Source: Plazaster borealis (taxonomy: Eukaryota; Echinodermata; Asteroidea; Forcipulatida; Labidiasteridae). Taken from it: a DNA stretch of 64,000 bases. The position numbers and the translations under genes were made by a program. The notes beneath the pieces are model-generated. The model searched no databases, was not told the DNA's origin, and saw nothing but the letters and a program-made list of their open reading frames with translations. Where the stretch lies: the NCBI GenBank assembly GCA_021014325.1, contig CM037475.1, positions 2,697,001 to 2,761,000 of the forward strand, in the 5' to 3' direction. The number at the start of each line of letters is the position of its first letter. Position 1 is the stretch's first letter. Shown here one piece after another: positions 1 to 10,971 of this stretch.

Positions 1-243
1 CTTTCTGCTCGATGTTTGAGGTAAAAAAAAAAAAAACCGCGGGCCGGCCTATCACGGCGGAGACGGGAAAAAAGCGGAGCCCGCAAGAAAGACGCAGAAT
101 GGTGCCTTTAAAGTAAACTATTGATAAAATCTACAAATGTGAAAATTAGTGTCAATAATTTAAAACTGTACCCAATGATATTAATAAGAAAAAATCAACA
201 AAAATGTGTTATTTTCTTCAAACTTAAATTAAACTGTTTAAAC
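1..243. other. Non-coding AT-rich start of window
   Basis: A short GC-rich patch (about 36-84) follows a poly-A run; the rest is AT-rich. It lies just 3' of the last coding exon of the minus-strand four-exon gene, so part may be its 3' UTR. No convincing poly(A) signal was located. Confidence 0.4.
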
Positions 244-322
244 TTACACAGCTTGGCCCTCCATGTCATCTTGTATGATGATGCTCTCCAACTTGCGAAC
301 AATTTCATCCAATTTCTGACCA
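244..322 (-). CDS. Exon 4 (terminal) of the 119-aa protein gene
   Basis: The acceptor is a T-rich tract ending TTTGCAG. The exon starts with the third base of a split Ser codon and ends at TAA (246-244). The peptide is a charged helix ending DDMEGQAV. The sequence GTAAGTT overlapping the stop is also a strong donor, so a longer isoform cannot be excluded. Confidence 0.55.
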
Positions 323-3300
323 CTGCAAAAAAAGATGAAAGGAAATTAAAAATCTAAAATGTGCAAAGACCTCCCCCCAAAAAAGAAAAAAAAAGAAAAG
401 AAAAAAATATATAAAAGAATAAATAAATAAATAAATTAGCATAAATAAAAAAGTAACCTGATTCCGAATATCAACTTATCATAATTCTTTATTAATGATT
501 TTTTATCAAAATGTGATTTTAGATATTTTTCAATTCCTAGGTAAATGCTACAAATTCCGAATTTGTTTTTACTATTTTCAAAAATGAAATATCGTAGTCA
601 ATCTGAAGACTGTAGATCTAAAACAGGAATCAAAACATTTTTCTGGAAATTTCCCTGAATACACAACAGTTAAGACCAGGGCCCAATTCCATAAAGCCTG
701 TAAGCACAAAAACTTGCAAAGCACAGAAAAAAAATCTTGCTTAGCTGAAACATGTTAAGAGCCAAAATTCCATAAAGTTTACATTGTTTCAACTGGTTTC
801 CAACTGAATTTTGGCTTAGCAAAGAAAATGGCTAAGCAGTGTTTTCTACTTAACAACTTTATGAAATTGGCCCCAGTTGTTTTACCAATGCTGCATTCGT
901 TTTAGACATTTAAAGAATAAATTAAACAATAAGCAGGAATAGGCCTAAATATGAAAACAAAACTATTTTTTTCCAATACCACAAAGTCAGCATGTAACAG
1001 ATGTGCCTTCAAAAAATTAATTACAGCAGAAAAAAACCCTTCACCATCATGCAGGCCTAACACTAACAAACAACAGCTGTCTAAAATGTGTGCATAATAC
1101 TCAACTGTTCTTTTGTTGTTCACCACATATTTACACAATAAAAAAAAATCAAATGACTTACTCAATTCTGTTAACACCCACATCTACATTATAATGTATG
1201 CATAGTGACTTCTTTCGGACAAGTACTGTCTGATAAGCAGGGTTCTCCCCAGGTTTTTCCAAAACTGTGTGGCATTCTGAACCTAAATATTTGGATGTTT
1301 GGCCGAAACATGCTGAACTGAAACAAGGTCTTCAGAATGTTTTCTAGTTGGTGTTTATCTTGGTTTTAAAAGCCCTACTGTGCAATCTGGAGCATTCTAT
1401 ATGGTTTTCTCTTGATGTTTTTGGTGAAGAAAAAAAGAAGAAAAAAACCCCAAAAAACAAACCCCACATTTTTGTTTAGCGCATCGGCTGAAATTTGTGC
1501 ATATCGGCCTGATACGCTAGCTTGTGCATGGGGAGAACCCTGATAAGAATATTATCCACTGTGGTTTTGAATGAATACAAAAATTTATGCGGGCTATTGT
1601 GGTACGTGGTTACACAGTACACAGTTGGTTCTGTGCACAGTTGTGCCACCATACACAACCCATGCAGTTGAATGGTTTCAAATGGTTGGTCAACTTAATG
1701 GAAAACATTACCAAGAGTTGGAGGATTAATTTTTTACTTTGATTGATATTTCTGATGTGCAGCCTACATAATTCAATAACCAAAAGGATAGTTAATGGAA
1801 ATAAACAATTCAATCAATTACTTTCCGACTACCTGTTCAGTAACTTGCATTATTGTGTCTAAAAAATCATAGTTAAAGACTGTCTTAGGCAAGGCACTGC
1901 CTTGACCTGAGTCTGTACCACCCGGTTAGCCCAGCAGGACCCAATTTCATAGAGCTGTTTAAGCATAAGAAGTTGCTAAGCACAACTAATAATAAGCTTA
2001 CCAGAATAAAGTTACCATCTAAAAATACCATTTCACATGTAACTGGTATCCTGCTTAGTTTTGCTTAGATACAAAAAAGTAAAGCAACCCTAACCACCCC
2101 AGGCCTGCCAAAATCAAACAGATGGTTTTGTTGAAATTTGGATGGTTTAGTACTGTGAAAAGTACCCACTAAATCACAGTCCAGAAGCACAGGACCTGTT
2201 GGAGTATGATGGGTTGTGTACTGTTCCAGTACACAAACTGTTGGAGTATGATGGGTTGTGTACTGTTCCAATAAGTAAACTGTTGGAGTATGATGGGTTG
2301 TGTACTGTTCCAATAAGTAAACTGTTGGAGTATAATGGGTTGTGTACTGTTCCAATAAGTAAACTGTTGGAGTATGATGGGTTGTGGAAGCTTTCTGGTA
2401 GAAATGCTTAGGGGGTTAGGGTAAGCAGCTCTATGAAATTGGGCCCACATCAATTTTCCCACATCATAACTTGCAAAAATTAAAATCTTTAGTGACAGCT
2501 GTCTTTTCCCCATTTTTGATTTTTGTTACAGTTACAATATGTATATAAACAGGTTAACCACCACCAATGCAAGGCATTTCAACTAAACGTGTTTTTGTTT
2601 TAAATAATATAAATAAATAATAAATACTATTTATTATAGGTTTTCCCAGTAATTTTCGGCGAAAAAGCAGCCTGATTAATTTTGCACCTTCAGTTGAAAC
2701 CCTCATTCAATTTCACTTGCGAATGTATACAGCATGCGAATTTATACAGCATTATATTCAATTAAATGTATTTAAGTCGTTCCTTTTAGCCATGCAAAAT
2801 TGTCATTCTATTTCGCAAAGTACACATGTATGTGCAACTAGAGATTTCTGCGAATATGAATGCTGTCCGAGTGTAGGCCCAATTGTTCAATTAAAGGCAC
2901 TGTACATGTTTGGTAATTACTCAAAATATATATTAGCATAAAAACTGACTTGGTAACGAGCAACAGAGAGCTGTTGATAGTATAAAACATTGTGAGAAAC
3001 GACTCCCTCTGAAGTAACGTAGTTTTTGAGATAGAGGTAATTTCTCACTAAAATAATACAAGACTTCTTGCAAGAAGCCTTTTATTCCTATCTGAAAGCA
3101 CACAAATTTGTACAACAAGGGTGTTTTTTCTTTCATCATTTTCTTGCAACTTTGATGACCAATTGAGCTCAAATTTTCACAGGTTTTTTATTTTATGCAT
3201 ACTGTATGTTGGGATACACCAAGTGAGAACACTGGTCTTTGACAATTATCAAGCGTGTTCAGTGCCTTTAAATGGTTTGTTAAATTGCACATTAAGTTAA

Positions 3301-6300
3301 ATTAATTGACTGTTTTGAGAAGCTTTCAATTTCACGCGAAGAAGAAAAACGAGGCGTTAAAATTTTCCGCTTCTTTACCAAAATAATACTTGACAATTGC
3401 ATGCATTGTAATAAACCAGAACCGATCACCCCAAAATCCCAACATCACCAGAAAAATGTCAAACTGATAAATATCGCAGTGAACTAGAGAGGGTCCAACC
3501 TGTTAGTTATACTAGGTTCAGTAGAATTCATGATGGTTTGTACATTATTCCAGTGCATAGTCCCATCCTTATTACTATCCAGTTTCCTGCAGTATACAAT
3601 TGGAAGTTAATGCCAGCATTTCCTGAATTTGTTTGATCAAATAACCAAATTTGATCAAATTCATAGATGTAACCAGGGCCAAATTTCGTAAAGCTCTTAA
3701 AGGGTCTGTATACGTTTGGTAATGAAAATTAATGGCAATAAAAAATTAAGAAGAAGTAAGAAGTACTTTCACTGCGGTTTTGGAAAAAGATATCACTTTT
3801 TATCCCCCAAAAATTGAATATTGAGAACCAGATTGTGTATTCCAATTGCAGAATATTCTTCCTGCGTGGACAAACTGCTCCAGATTTTCGTCAATATCTC
3901 AAAAACGCTACCACCTTTTGAAATTTTCACAGGTTAGTTTTATGGTATATATCTACAACTATAGGATTGAAACAAACAGTGGGTTCCAATAACCAAACGT
4001 ATACAATCCCTTTAAACATGTATATGTATTGTCATAAATGTATCTTTCTGATATTAATGGTAGTGATCACAACCAGTTTAATGGTCAAATGAAGTTACAT
4101 TCACACACACAATAAATTAACAAATTGTTAAATTTTGTTATTCACTTCCGAAAAGGAAGAACAATTTGAGTATTTAAAACAAGTCCAAGTATTGTAAGTT
4201 GCGCAGTTTATAATAGCCCACAAGTTGAGAAGTGGTGTTTACCGTACATGTACTAGCCCATGGCAGTTTTTAAAGGCACTGAACACGTTTAGAAATTGTC
4301 AAAGACCAGTGTTTTCACTTGGTGTATCCCAACATATGCATAAAATAACAAGCCTGTGAAAATTTGGGCTCAATTGGTCATCGAAGTTGCAAGAAAATGA
4401 TGAAAGAAAAAACACCCTTGTTGTACAAATTTGTGTGTTTTCAGATAGGAATAAAAACTTCTTGCAAGAAGTTTTTATTATTTAGTGAGATATTACCTCT
4501 TTCTCAAAAACTAGGTTACTTCGGAGGGAGTCGTTTCCTACAATGTTTTATACTAACAACAGCTCTCCGTTGCTTATTACCAAGTAAGTTTTTATGTTAA
4601 TATTTGTTTTGAGTCATTACCAAACGTGTACGATACCTTTAATATGAATGTACACCAGGCTAGTGTTAAGGGTGAGCTCAGGAAATTCCACCCAACCAGA
4701 CTTTTACTATATATGTTGGGCGCAATCTTTGAAGATGGCCTTTTTTAAAATTCGCGTGGTGTGCCATTTTTTTAATGCGCGAACTTTGTTTCCTTGCATG
4801 ATTTTAAAATTTGCGCAGGGTAGCTCTGGCGCAATTTTTGAACACCGCGCGATCTTTGTCGTTCAACCGTAATCGTGACCACTTGTCGTGAAATATAAGC
4901 TGCATGAAGAAAATGTACCTCAATAGTTTAACAGGATAGGTTCATAGTAGCATTATGCTGGATCTTTACTTTTGTCTGAAGTGATTTTTTTGTTCAAAAA
5001 CTTGGAGAATGTTGAAGAAACAGGGTTGCTCACGAACTGTAAGTTCATAATTCCTTTTGACAAAAGGATGCCGGTATATATTTCAAGATGGCGATGGGGT
5101 GTTGGTGTGTACGTGCATGATGGTACGTGCATATTGTACCCGCACCCCACTAAATTAACTCCCACAGCATACAGTGTAAAATGCTAAATCTCCTTTATTT
5201 CAGGGTCTTTGCCATCCAAAATACCTCAAATTGGAAGTCAACAACCACAGGTCACAATTTGAAAATTGTTTTACACTTTCCCCCTTTTAATTGGGCTCCT
5301 GTCTTATCATGGAGGAAAGAATGGTCTAATTTATTATATAATATTTTGAGGGCCTATACTATTAATGAGGCCGATGCTCTGTTTTCTCCCTATTTATCCT
5401 CTCCCCTTTTTGTTGTCTTATGGTCAAACTTGTTGTCGAATCTGATCGGTAATTTCCCTTTCAAAACTCATCAAAGACTTCCTCCATAATAATTATGGAG
5501 GAACTTGTCTTTGATGATTATTTGCGGTGGCTTGTGATGTGATGAAAAACTGTGTCAGGACACTTGTCCTGAAGGAAATTGTTTATGCAAACCGTGTAGT
5601 TCGTGTAAATTTCGTGTCCCAGCCGCGCAATTTTTATTTGTGTGGGCAAACTTTAGTTCAAAAATCGCGCGCGCGCAAATTTAAAAATTGGCTTTCGCGA
5701 ATTTTAAAAAAGGCCATCTTCAAAGATTGCGCCCAACATATATATAGAGAAGCTAGACATGCGCAAGAATTGCACAGTCTATTTTTGGGTTAGACAACCA
5801 CTTTTCCAATTATTAAGACAAAAAACTTACTTTTATTTTGGTAAATGAGATTTTTATTATTATTATTATTTTATTTTTTTTTTGGGGGGGGGGGTCATTG
5901 CTTCCTAATTGTTACCCAAACAGTCTGTGCCAAAGCTTACCTGCCATGTTCCTTCATCATTTTCATGACCTCACTAAGGCTCTCCGACATATCTCTCAAT
6001 GACGGTTCAATGAACATCTGTGCATAAAAAAGGATGAAAAACAACATTTTTACAGACAAGTTAATTTTTTAGGTGCCTTAGGCCTATGCTCTAAGTTACA
6101 CTTTAGCCAGGCTTCCCTAAATGGTAACTTAGAGCATAAGGTATACACAACACTTTTGGTAATTGTCAAAGACCAGTATCCTCACCCGGTGTGCCCCAAC
6201 ATATGCATAAAATAACAAACCTGTTAAAATTTGGGCTCAATTGGTCATCGAAGTTGCAAGAAAATAATGAAAGAAAAAAACCCATTGCACAGAATACTAG

Positions 6301-9300
6301 TGAGCTTTCAGATGCGTGACTGAGAGAGGCTTCATACCTGAAGCCTTTCTCAGACTCAAATGTATGTGTGAAAATTTACTTCTTTCTCTAAAACTACATT
6401 ACTTCAAAAAGGGGGTCGTTTCTAACAACATATTATAATATCAACAGCTCTCCAGTGGTCTTTACCAAGCAAGTTTTATGGTCATTAATTTTTTGAATGA
6501 TTACCAAAGGTATACATGTACCCTGCCTTTAAAATGTTGTGTCAACTGCAACAAATAAATATTTTCTCCTGAATTTAAATTCTTCCAGTGGGCAAGTTGT
6601 TATTAACCTCCCCTACATTTCCATTGGCTTGAGTCTGTTTTAATTCAAACATTAAATATTTACAAGAAATTGTGGAAAAGATGGCAGATGCCAAATCTGA
6701 CCCAAAATATGATTACTTCTTGTCCTTTTTTTAACAAGAAATTAAAAAAGGGCAGTCTAAATTGTGCCGGTGCGGCAGGAGATTCTGTGTGTCCCCCCCC
6801 CCCCCATACGGCAAACAGTGTACAAATAAACGTCTTCTGATAGCGCCCTCTTTTGAATCAACCTCCTCCAGCCCATGTTAAAGGGACACACCGGCTGAAT
6901 TGGGCTATTTGGGCTACAAAATAGACTAAAATATGACTTCAACGGTCTTCCAGGAATGAAGAAGAACAGTCCATAAAAAAAAATCATCAAATTTACCCGT
7001 TTTTGAGCATTTTTAAACAAAAACGAAGGTCGCGTGATAGTTCCAACCACAAACTGGTTCAAATAATCACGTGACCTTCGGAGTTAGTTTTACTTCCAGC
7101 CGTACAAACATTAATTACTGCACCGAATTAAACTCTGTTTTTTAACAAGAATTCATGAATATTTGACACACAAAAATAGGTATTCAAATTATGGATACAA
7201 GTTGTAAATAATACAAAAAAATCGAACGTGAGATTTTATTTCAGAGAGTCCGAGCAACGGAAGCGTGTATTACAGTGCACAGCGTGGGGACTCACTACAC
7301 GCAACACAGGGGCAGTCGTGTAGCTGGTGAGCAGAGTATCTCGGCGGTGCTAGCGCGACAGAAACCCGCTAGCCAAGAGTTAGCTGTACCTGGAAGCTCA
7401 TGAACATCATGGGAGGGGTAGGGAGCCAGACCACCAACAATACGTTGTTGTTAATACGGGTTTGCTAGTCGGTACACCTCGCTGATCGAATCCGTTGTTT
7501 CAAAATCGCAACTTTTCAATGCTCTGTGTACGTTCCTTGACCCGATTTGTACCAAACTTCTGGTTATTAAATAAGATTTATGTCAATACATAGGAATACC
7601 ACTTTTATATTGACGGTGCAATTAGTTTAAACAATATTTGTGACAAACAATTCCAAAAAAACGAGCCCCCCCCCCCCCAAGAAAAAAAAAATACGGAGCC
7701 CCTGAAGGGACAAGTGAAAAAGAAATTAAAATTAAAAGGTAGACAAAAAATCCTCACTAGAAATTTCTATTGCATCCCTCGACACACAAAATTCCAAGAA
7801 AATCATTTCGTTTCCTTAAAATATTATTTAATTCGATGAAAATATAATTTTGTCTCACAAAATATTATTTTTCATTTTGTGAACACAGTGTGTTTTTCTA
7901 TAGGTAACAAAATAGATTATTTCTGGAAAAATAGGTTCACGTTCCCTTTAACACGCTTTCTTTCCCCGGTAATACGATTAAGTTCCACAGAAATACGCTT
8001 ACGTTCCCTGAAGATACACATTCATTTCCTCGAAATATGATTTTGTTCGCAAGAAATATACTTTAGTTAGCTCGAAAGGAGATTTCGTTCCCTAAAAAAA
8101 AGCTTTCATTTCCTCGAAATACGACTTTGAATTTTTTGTACGAAATATACTTTAATTCACCCGAAGTATGCTTTCGCTCCCTAAAAGTACGCGTTCGTTC
8201 TCTTGCAATAAGATTTTGTTCCCCAGAATTCCTATTTCGTTCCCTCAAGATAGCTAATTTTGTTCCCTCAAACTAACTTTCGTTCTCCTGAAGTCCAATC
8301 ATACCAATTTGTTACATTCCTTTGTGAGGGGCGACTTTGAGAGGGGACGAGTTTGTATGTGAGGGGGCGACTTTGCTAGGGGCGACATTGTAGTTGGCGA
8401 CTTTGTATTTGGCATCTTTGCTGGGGGCGAGTTGACCGGTTTCCATGTTCGTTGTTTATACACACTTTCAGATGGATAACGTGGACTGGATCCTCATGCC
8501 TTGTCGTAGTAAAACACTTACACAAACAGAGCACCAGTCTACTTGCAACATTGCATATAGCATGTATCCCGTAAATTTGACACTTGCAACGGCTGGTAAA
8601 GCGTATACGATGACCTTTGACCGCTTTTGCTTTTGTCGGTCATTTCTCGCTAATTACGTGATATTTTTGTATTAAAAAAATATAAAAACCATCTAGAAAT
8701 AATTGTCTTTGATTCTACATGACTAAATTACGTAAACAGGTAACCGGTGTGTCCCTTTAATTTCCCATATGGGGGACAGAATCTCTGGGGGACAGATTTC
8801 CCTATGACACCGGCACTGAACATGCAAAGTAGTGACTGTTTTGGGGGACTTGGACCATTTATGAATTTCAGTCTTTATTTCCCTTGAATAAATATTCTTA
8901 GGAGCCACAAATTAGAAAAAGAAAAGGTTATACTATCCACTTAGATGGCGGAGTTAACATTTAATAACAAAAAGGAATATTCTTATGTTTTGGGGATGGC
9001 TGTTTATAAGCATTCTAATTTCCACTGAGTTATGCAACAATGGTAAAAAAAACCTGTAAATAATATGTATGTGGGCTACTTTTATAAAGTATCCATCAAA
9101 GAGGGTGCTACAAGATTTGCCAGCTTAATAGCTTTATAAATTGGTAACACTTTGCCGATGCCAAAAGTTTAATCCACTATCTTTTTAAAAAGTGACTCAG
9201 CAAGTTAGTACGGGCCTAGCCCAGGTTGGACTCCTCCGTTGCATACAACGCGACGGGGTCCAGGGTATAAAGGTCCTCAGGCATTGCAACAAAATTTATA

Positions 9301-10971
9301 ACCATTTTTTATCATATTTTTACCTTTTTGAGGAAGCTGAAACGTGACTCACATGTTCCTTGTGTCCTGAACCTTACGCCTGCTCTATTCAGAATTGCCA
9401 ATTTTATCCTTGGATGACATTATTGTGAAAATAAAATGGAAATTGACGCATTTGTTGCGACAACCTCAACTGACATGGAACCAAGTCCACAAAAGAGGGC
9501 GCTGTCTAACCCGTAACACTGAACGCTTTTTCTTCGGGGCGGCAACACGGCGGAGTCGCAGCGCCAGTGCACAACTTGGACTTATTTTCGGAAATAATGT
9601 CATTCATGGATGTATTTGATAGGTTTTGAAGTCAGCAAAAGTGTAATTAAAGGCACCAAGAATAAGTGAATGGAGTTTCAGCTTCTCAAATTAGGTAAAA
9701 ATATTTTAAAATGTTACTCAAAATTTTGTTCGCATTGTAAAGGATCTTTATACCCAGGACGTCAGTGCAGTGGCACTGACTGACGTCCTACCAGGGCTAG
9801 TACATGTACGGGCCTTGAATAACACAGAGGCCACAAACTACAAAGGCCATGGCCTCTGTTGCCCCATTTCTTGGCCTTGGTGCCCTTTCAAAAGTTTCCC
9901 CATTGACTTTAAGATTTTCTAATGATGGAATGGAAGTGACCTTTTGAAAATGAAAATGGCCTTGCCCTCTCAAAGATGAAATTCCAGGCCTGAGTGTTAA
10001 TATTTTAACAAAGGCTCCTTGCAGTCAAATTTAAGTTTATAATATTTGTTTTTGCATTTTCAGAGAGGCCTCCATCCATTCACGATTGAATGGTTGGTTT
10101 TTAACCCCTAACTAATCAAATAAGGCAACATTTCTACGTCTTCCTTGGCTAAAACAAGTGGAGGGTGCAGACTGCAAAGTTTTGAAATTGAAAAATAAAT
10201 TCTTCATAAAATTTAAAATTATTCATATTATCATAAGGTTTATCGCGATTCAGAACCGCAATGCATCATGGGAAGGCATAGGGGGCAAATGCATACCGCG
10301 GTACACGATGTTTGCACGCATGGCCTAGGCCCTGCGCTAACTAAAAAAGTAAACAAGCTTATGAATTGAACGTCGCAACAATTTTATAAACAACACATTC
10401 GGTCGTCGTGCGCCCATGCTACCGCTTTCCCGGGTTGCCCCCTTTTACTACACCCGACATGCTTGGCAAAACAGCGCCCTCTCTTGGTATTTTGCTAACC
10501 GCGATAAACCTTATTGAAATGATGTCGATGATTGATAGGCCCTAGCCATGCTAGCTGCCTAGGCCTACTTTTAACTTGTTAATGAATGACTCCTTTGTTT
10601 TAGGTACTTCTATTAAGTTCTATACTAAGAAAACAAGTTCGGTTTAGGAAGAAAAAGATCTGTACGGCTAAAGTAGGCCTATAGTAAAGCCAAATGCAAG
10701 TGAAAAGGGGGTACACTTGGCTAAAAAGCCCCGCCCCTCATCACATTACGAATCGAACCCCCCTTTTTTATTTAGTGTGTGTGGGGGCCAGACTTCACAA
10801 GATCAAAAATACATCTATGGAACATAAAAAACACAAATATACATCACACATTACCTTCTGCAAATTGCTATCCATTCTCAATGTTGTTTTGGAAGAAGGG
10901 GTAGCTTTCGGCACGTGATTTGGTGTCGATGTAGGAATTACTTCATCGCCAACACTGACCCGAGCTGCCAT
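244..10971 (-). CDS. Unrecognised 119-aa protein with EF-hand-like loop, four exons
   Basis: Minus-strand spliced gene built by eye from exons 10855-10971, 5941-6017, 3500-3586 and 244-322 (117+77+87+79 = 360 nt, 119 residues plus stop). Intron phases are 0, 2 and 2 and each junction joins in frame. The ATG at 10971-10969 sits in a good context (AACATGG). The N-terminus (1-39) is Ser/Thr/Pro-rich and probably disordered. Residues 40-64 look helical and are Met/Glu-rich. Residues 68-79 (DSNKDGTMHWNN) resemble an EF-hand loop with D, N, D, G at positions 1, 3, 5, 6 but Asn instead of Glu at position 12, so calcium binding is doubtful. The C-terminus (about 96-119) is a charged helix with heptad-like Leu/Ile spacing. 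I do not recognise the family. The introns are full of transposon copies. The terminal exon could instead be internal, because GTAAGTT overlaps its stop codon. Confidence 0.6.
412..445. repeat. AATA-type microsatellite
   Basis: Simple A/T repeat with AATA units in the last intron of the four-exon gene. Confidence 0.7.
679..874. mobile_element. Foldback MITE, GGGCCCAATT family, divergent copy
   Basis: The ends are inverted copies: GGGCCCAATTCCATAAAG on the left and its complement (TTTATGAAATTGGCCCC) on the right. Internal segments with GCTTAGC/GCTAAGC also pair. It is the same family as 1937-2446 and the tandem pair at 25068-25673. Confidence 0.75.
1937..2446. mobile_element. Foldback MITE of the GGGCCCAATT family carrying a minisatellite
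   Basis: The left end reads GGACCCAATTTCATAGAGCT and the right end is its complement (AGCTCTATGAAATTGGGCCC). Between the arms lies a 42-bp tandem array (2196-2386) that the other copies in this window lack. Confidence 0.75.
2196..2386. repeat. 42-bp minisatellite, about 4.5 copies
   Basis: The unit begins GTTGGAGTATGATGGGTTGT and contains GTACTGTTCCAATAAG. Copies are nearly identical. Because 42 is divisible by 3, frames stay open on both strands across the array, creating spurious ORFs. Confidence 0.9.
2891..3272. mobile_element. TTAA-flanked MITE (AAAGGCAC family)
   Basis: It begins TTAAAGGCACTG and ends CAGTGCCTTTAA. The interior holds short hairpin arms around CTTCTTGCAAGAAG. Other copies are at 4270-4642, 44582-44877 and 52158-52529. 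Confidence 0.8.
3500..3586 (-). CDS. Exon 3 of the 119-aa protein gene (EF-hand-like loop)
   Basis: Acceptor TACTGCAG; donor AACAG|GTTGG, which is weaker than the others. It is 87 nt long, entering with one base (phase 2) and leaving with two. It encodes the acidic loop DSNKDGTMHW plus a short Ser/Thr-rich stretch. Confidence 0.6.
3697..4015. mobile_element. TTAA-flanked MITE (AAAGGGTCTGTATACG family)
   Basis: It starts TTAAAGGGTCTGTATACG and ends CGTATACAATCCCTTTAA. The interior contains the motif TCTTCCTGCGTGGACA, shared with 17341-17660, 23401-23797 and 56418-56798. Confidence 0.8.
4270..4642. mobile_element. TTAA-flanked MITE (AAAGGCAC family), inverted copy
   Basis: It begins TTTAAAGGCACTGAACACG and ends CGTGTACGATACCTTTAA. 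Its interior is the reverse complement of much of 2891-3272. Confidence 0.8.
4708..5746. mobile_element. Element with about 50-bp terminal inverted repeats
   Basis: The left arm 4708-4756 (TATATATGTTGGGCGCAATC onward) is matched by its complement at 5696-5746. The interior has no recognisable transposase and includes CG-rich GCGCGC runs next to the right arm. It is probably a non-autonomous DNA transposon; target duplications were not resolved. Confidence 0.6.
5941..6017 (-). CDS. Exon 2 of the 119-aa protein gene
   Basis: Acceptor TATGCACAG, donor CATGGCAG|GTAAGC. It is 77 nt, phase 0 in and phase 2 out. It encodes a Met/Glu-rich helical stretch beginning MFIEPSLRDM. Phases match exon 1 upstream and exon 3 downstream. 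Confidence 0.65.
6141..6533. mobile_element. TTAA-type MITE, left end degenerate
   Basis: The right end reads CCTGCCTTTAA. The interior matches 4270-4642 (TTTGGGCTCAATTGGTCATC and nearby). The left terminus lacks TTAA and abuts a small inverted repeat (ATGCTCTAAGTTAC at about 6086 against GTAACTTAGAGCAT at about 6124). Confidence 0.6.
7770..8290. repeat. Degenerate tandem repeat of about 22-26 bp units
   Basis: Units alternate variants of TTTCGTTCCCTCGAAATACGA. Spacing and sequence drift strongly, indicating an old array inside the 6878-8760 element. Confidence 0.65.
8325..8435. repeat. GGGGCGACTTTG-type short tandem repeats
   Basis: Several irregular copies of GGGGCGACTTTG/GGCGACATTG. The motif resembles the 41-42-bp array at 51700-51990. 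Confidence 0.6.
9758..9793. repeat. Short palindrome around GACGTCAGTGC
   Basis: AGGACGTCAGTGC and GCACTGACTGACGTCCT form an imperfect hairpin in the first intron of the four-exon gene. Confidence 0.55.
10234..10513. mobile_element. MITE with terminal repeats ATAAGGTTTATCGCG
   Basis: The left terminus ATAAGGTTTATCGCGATT is matched by AACCGCGATAAACCTTAT on the right. About 280 bp with no coding potential. Confidence 0.75.
10855..10971 (-). CDS. Exon 1 of the 119-aa protein gene
   Basis: ATG at 10971-10969 (context CCAACATGGC), followed by 39 codons with no transmembrane or signal segment. The donor is CAGAAG|GTAATG, phase 0, compatible with exon 2. The start was chosen as the first ATG of this open stretch. 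Confidence 0.6.

Larger units (their letters stand above)
6878..8760. mobile_element. 1.9-kb TTAA-flanked element with internal degenerate repeats
   Basis: The left end TTAAAGGGACACACCGG is matched by the right end CCGGTGTGTCCCTTTAA, so it has about 17-bp terminal inverted repeats including TTAA. The interior holds a long degenerate tandem region (7770-8290) and GGGGCGAC-type repeats (8325-8435), but no transposase-like ORF. I infer a non-autonomous piggyBac-like element. Confidence 0.65.

Noticed and set aside
2065..2513. Overlapping ORFs with QYTTHHTPTVYLL-type repeats
   Set aside because: Translations of the 42-bp array inside a foldback element.
9395..9619. Possible exon around a GC-richer patch
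   Set aside because: Short frames on both strands stop soon and no paired splice sites were convincing.
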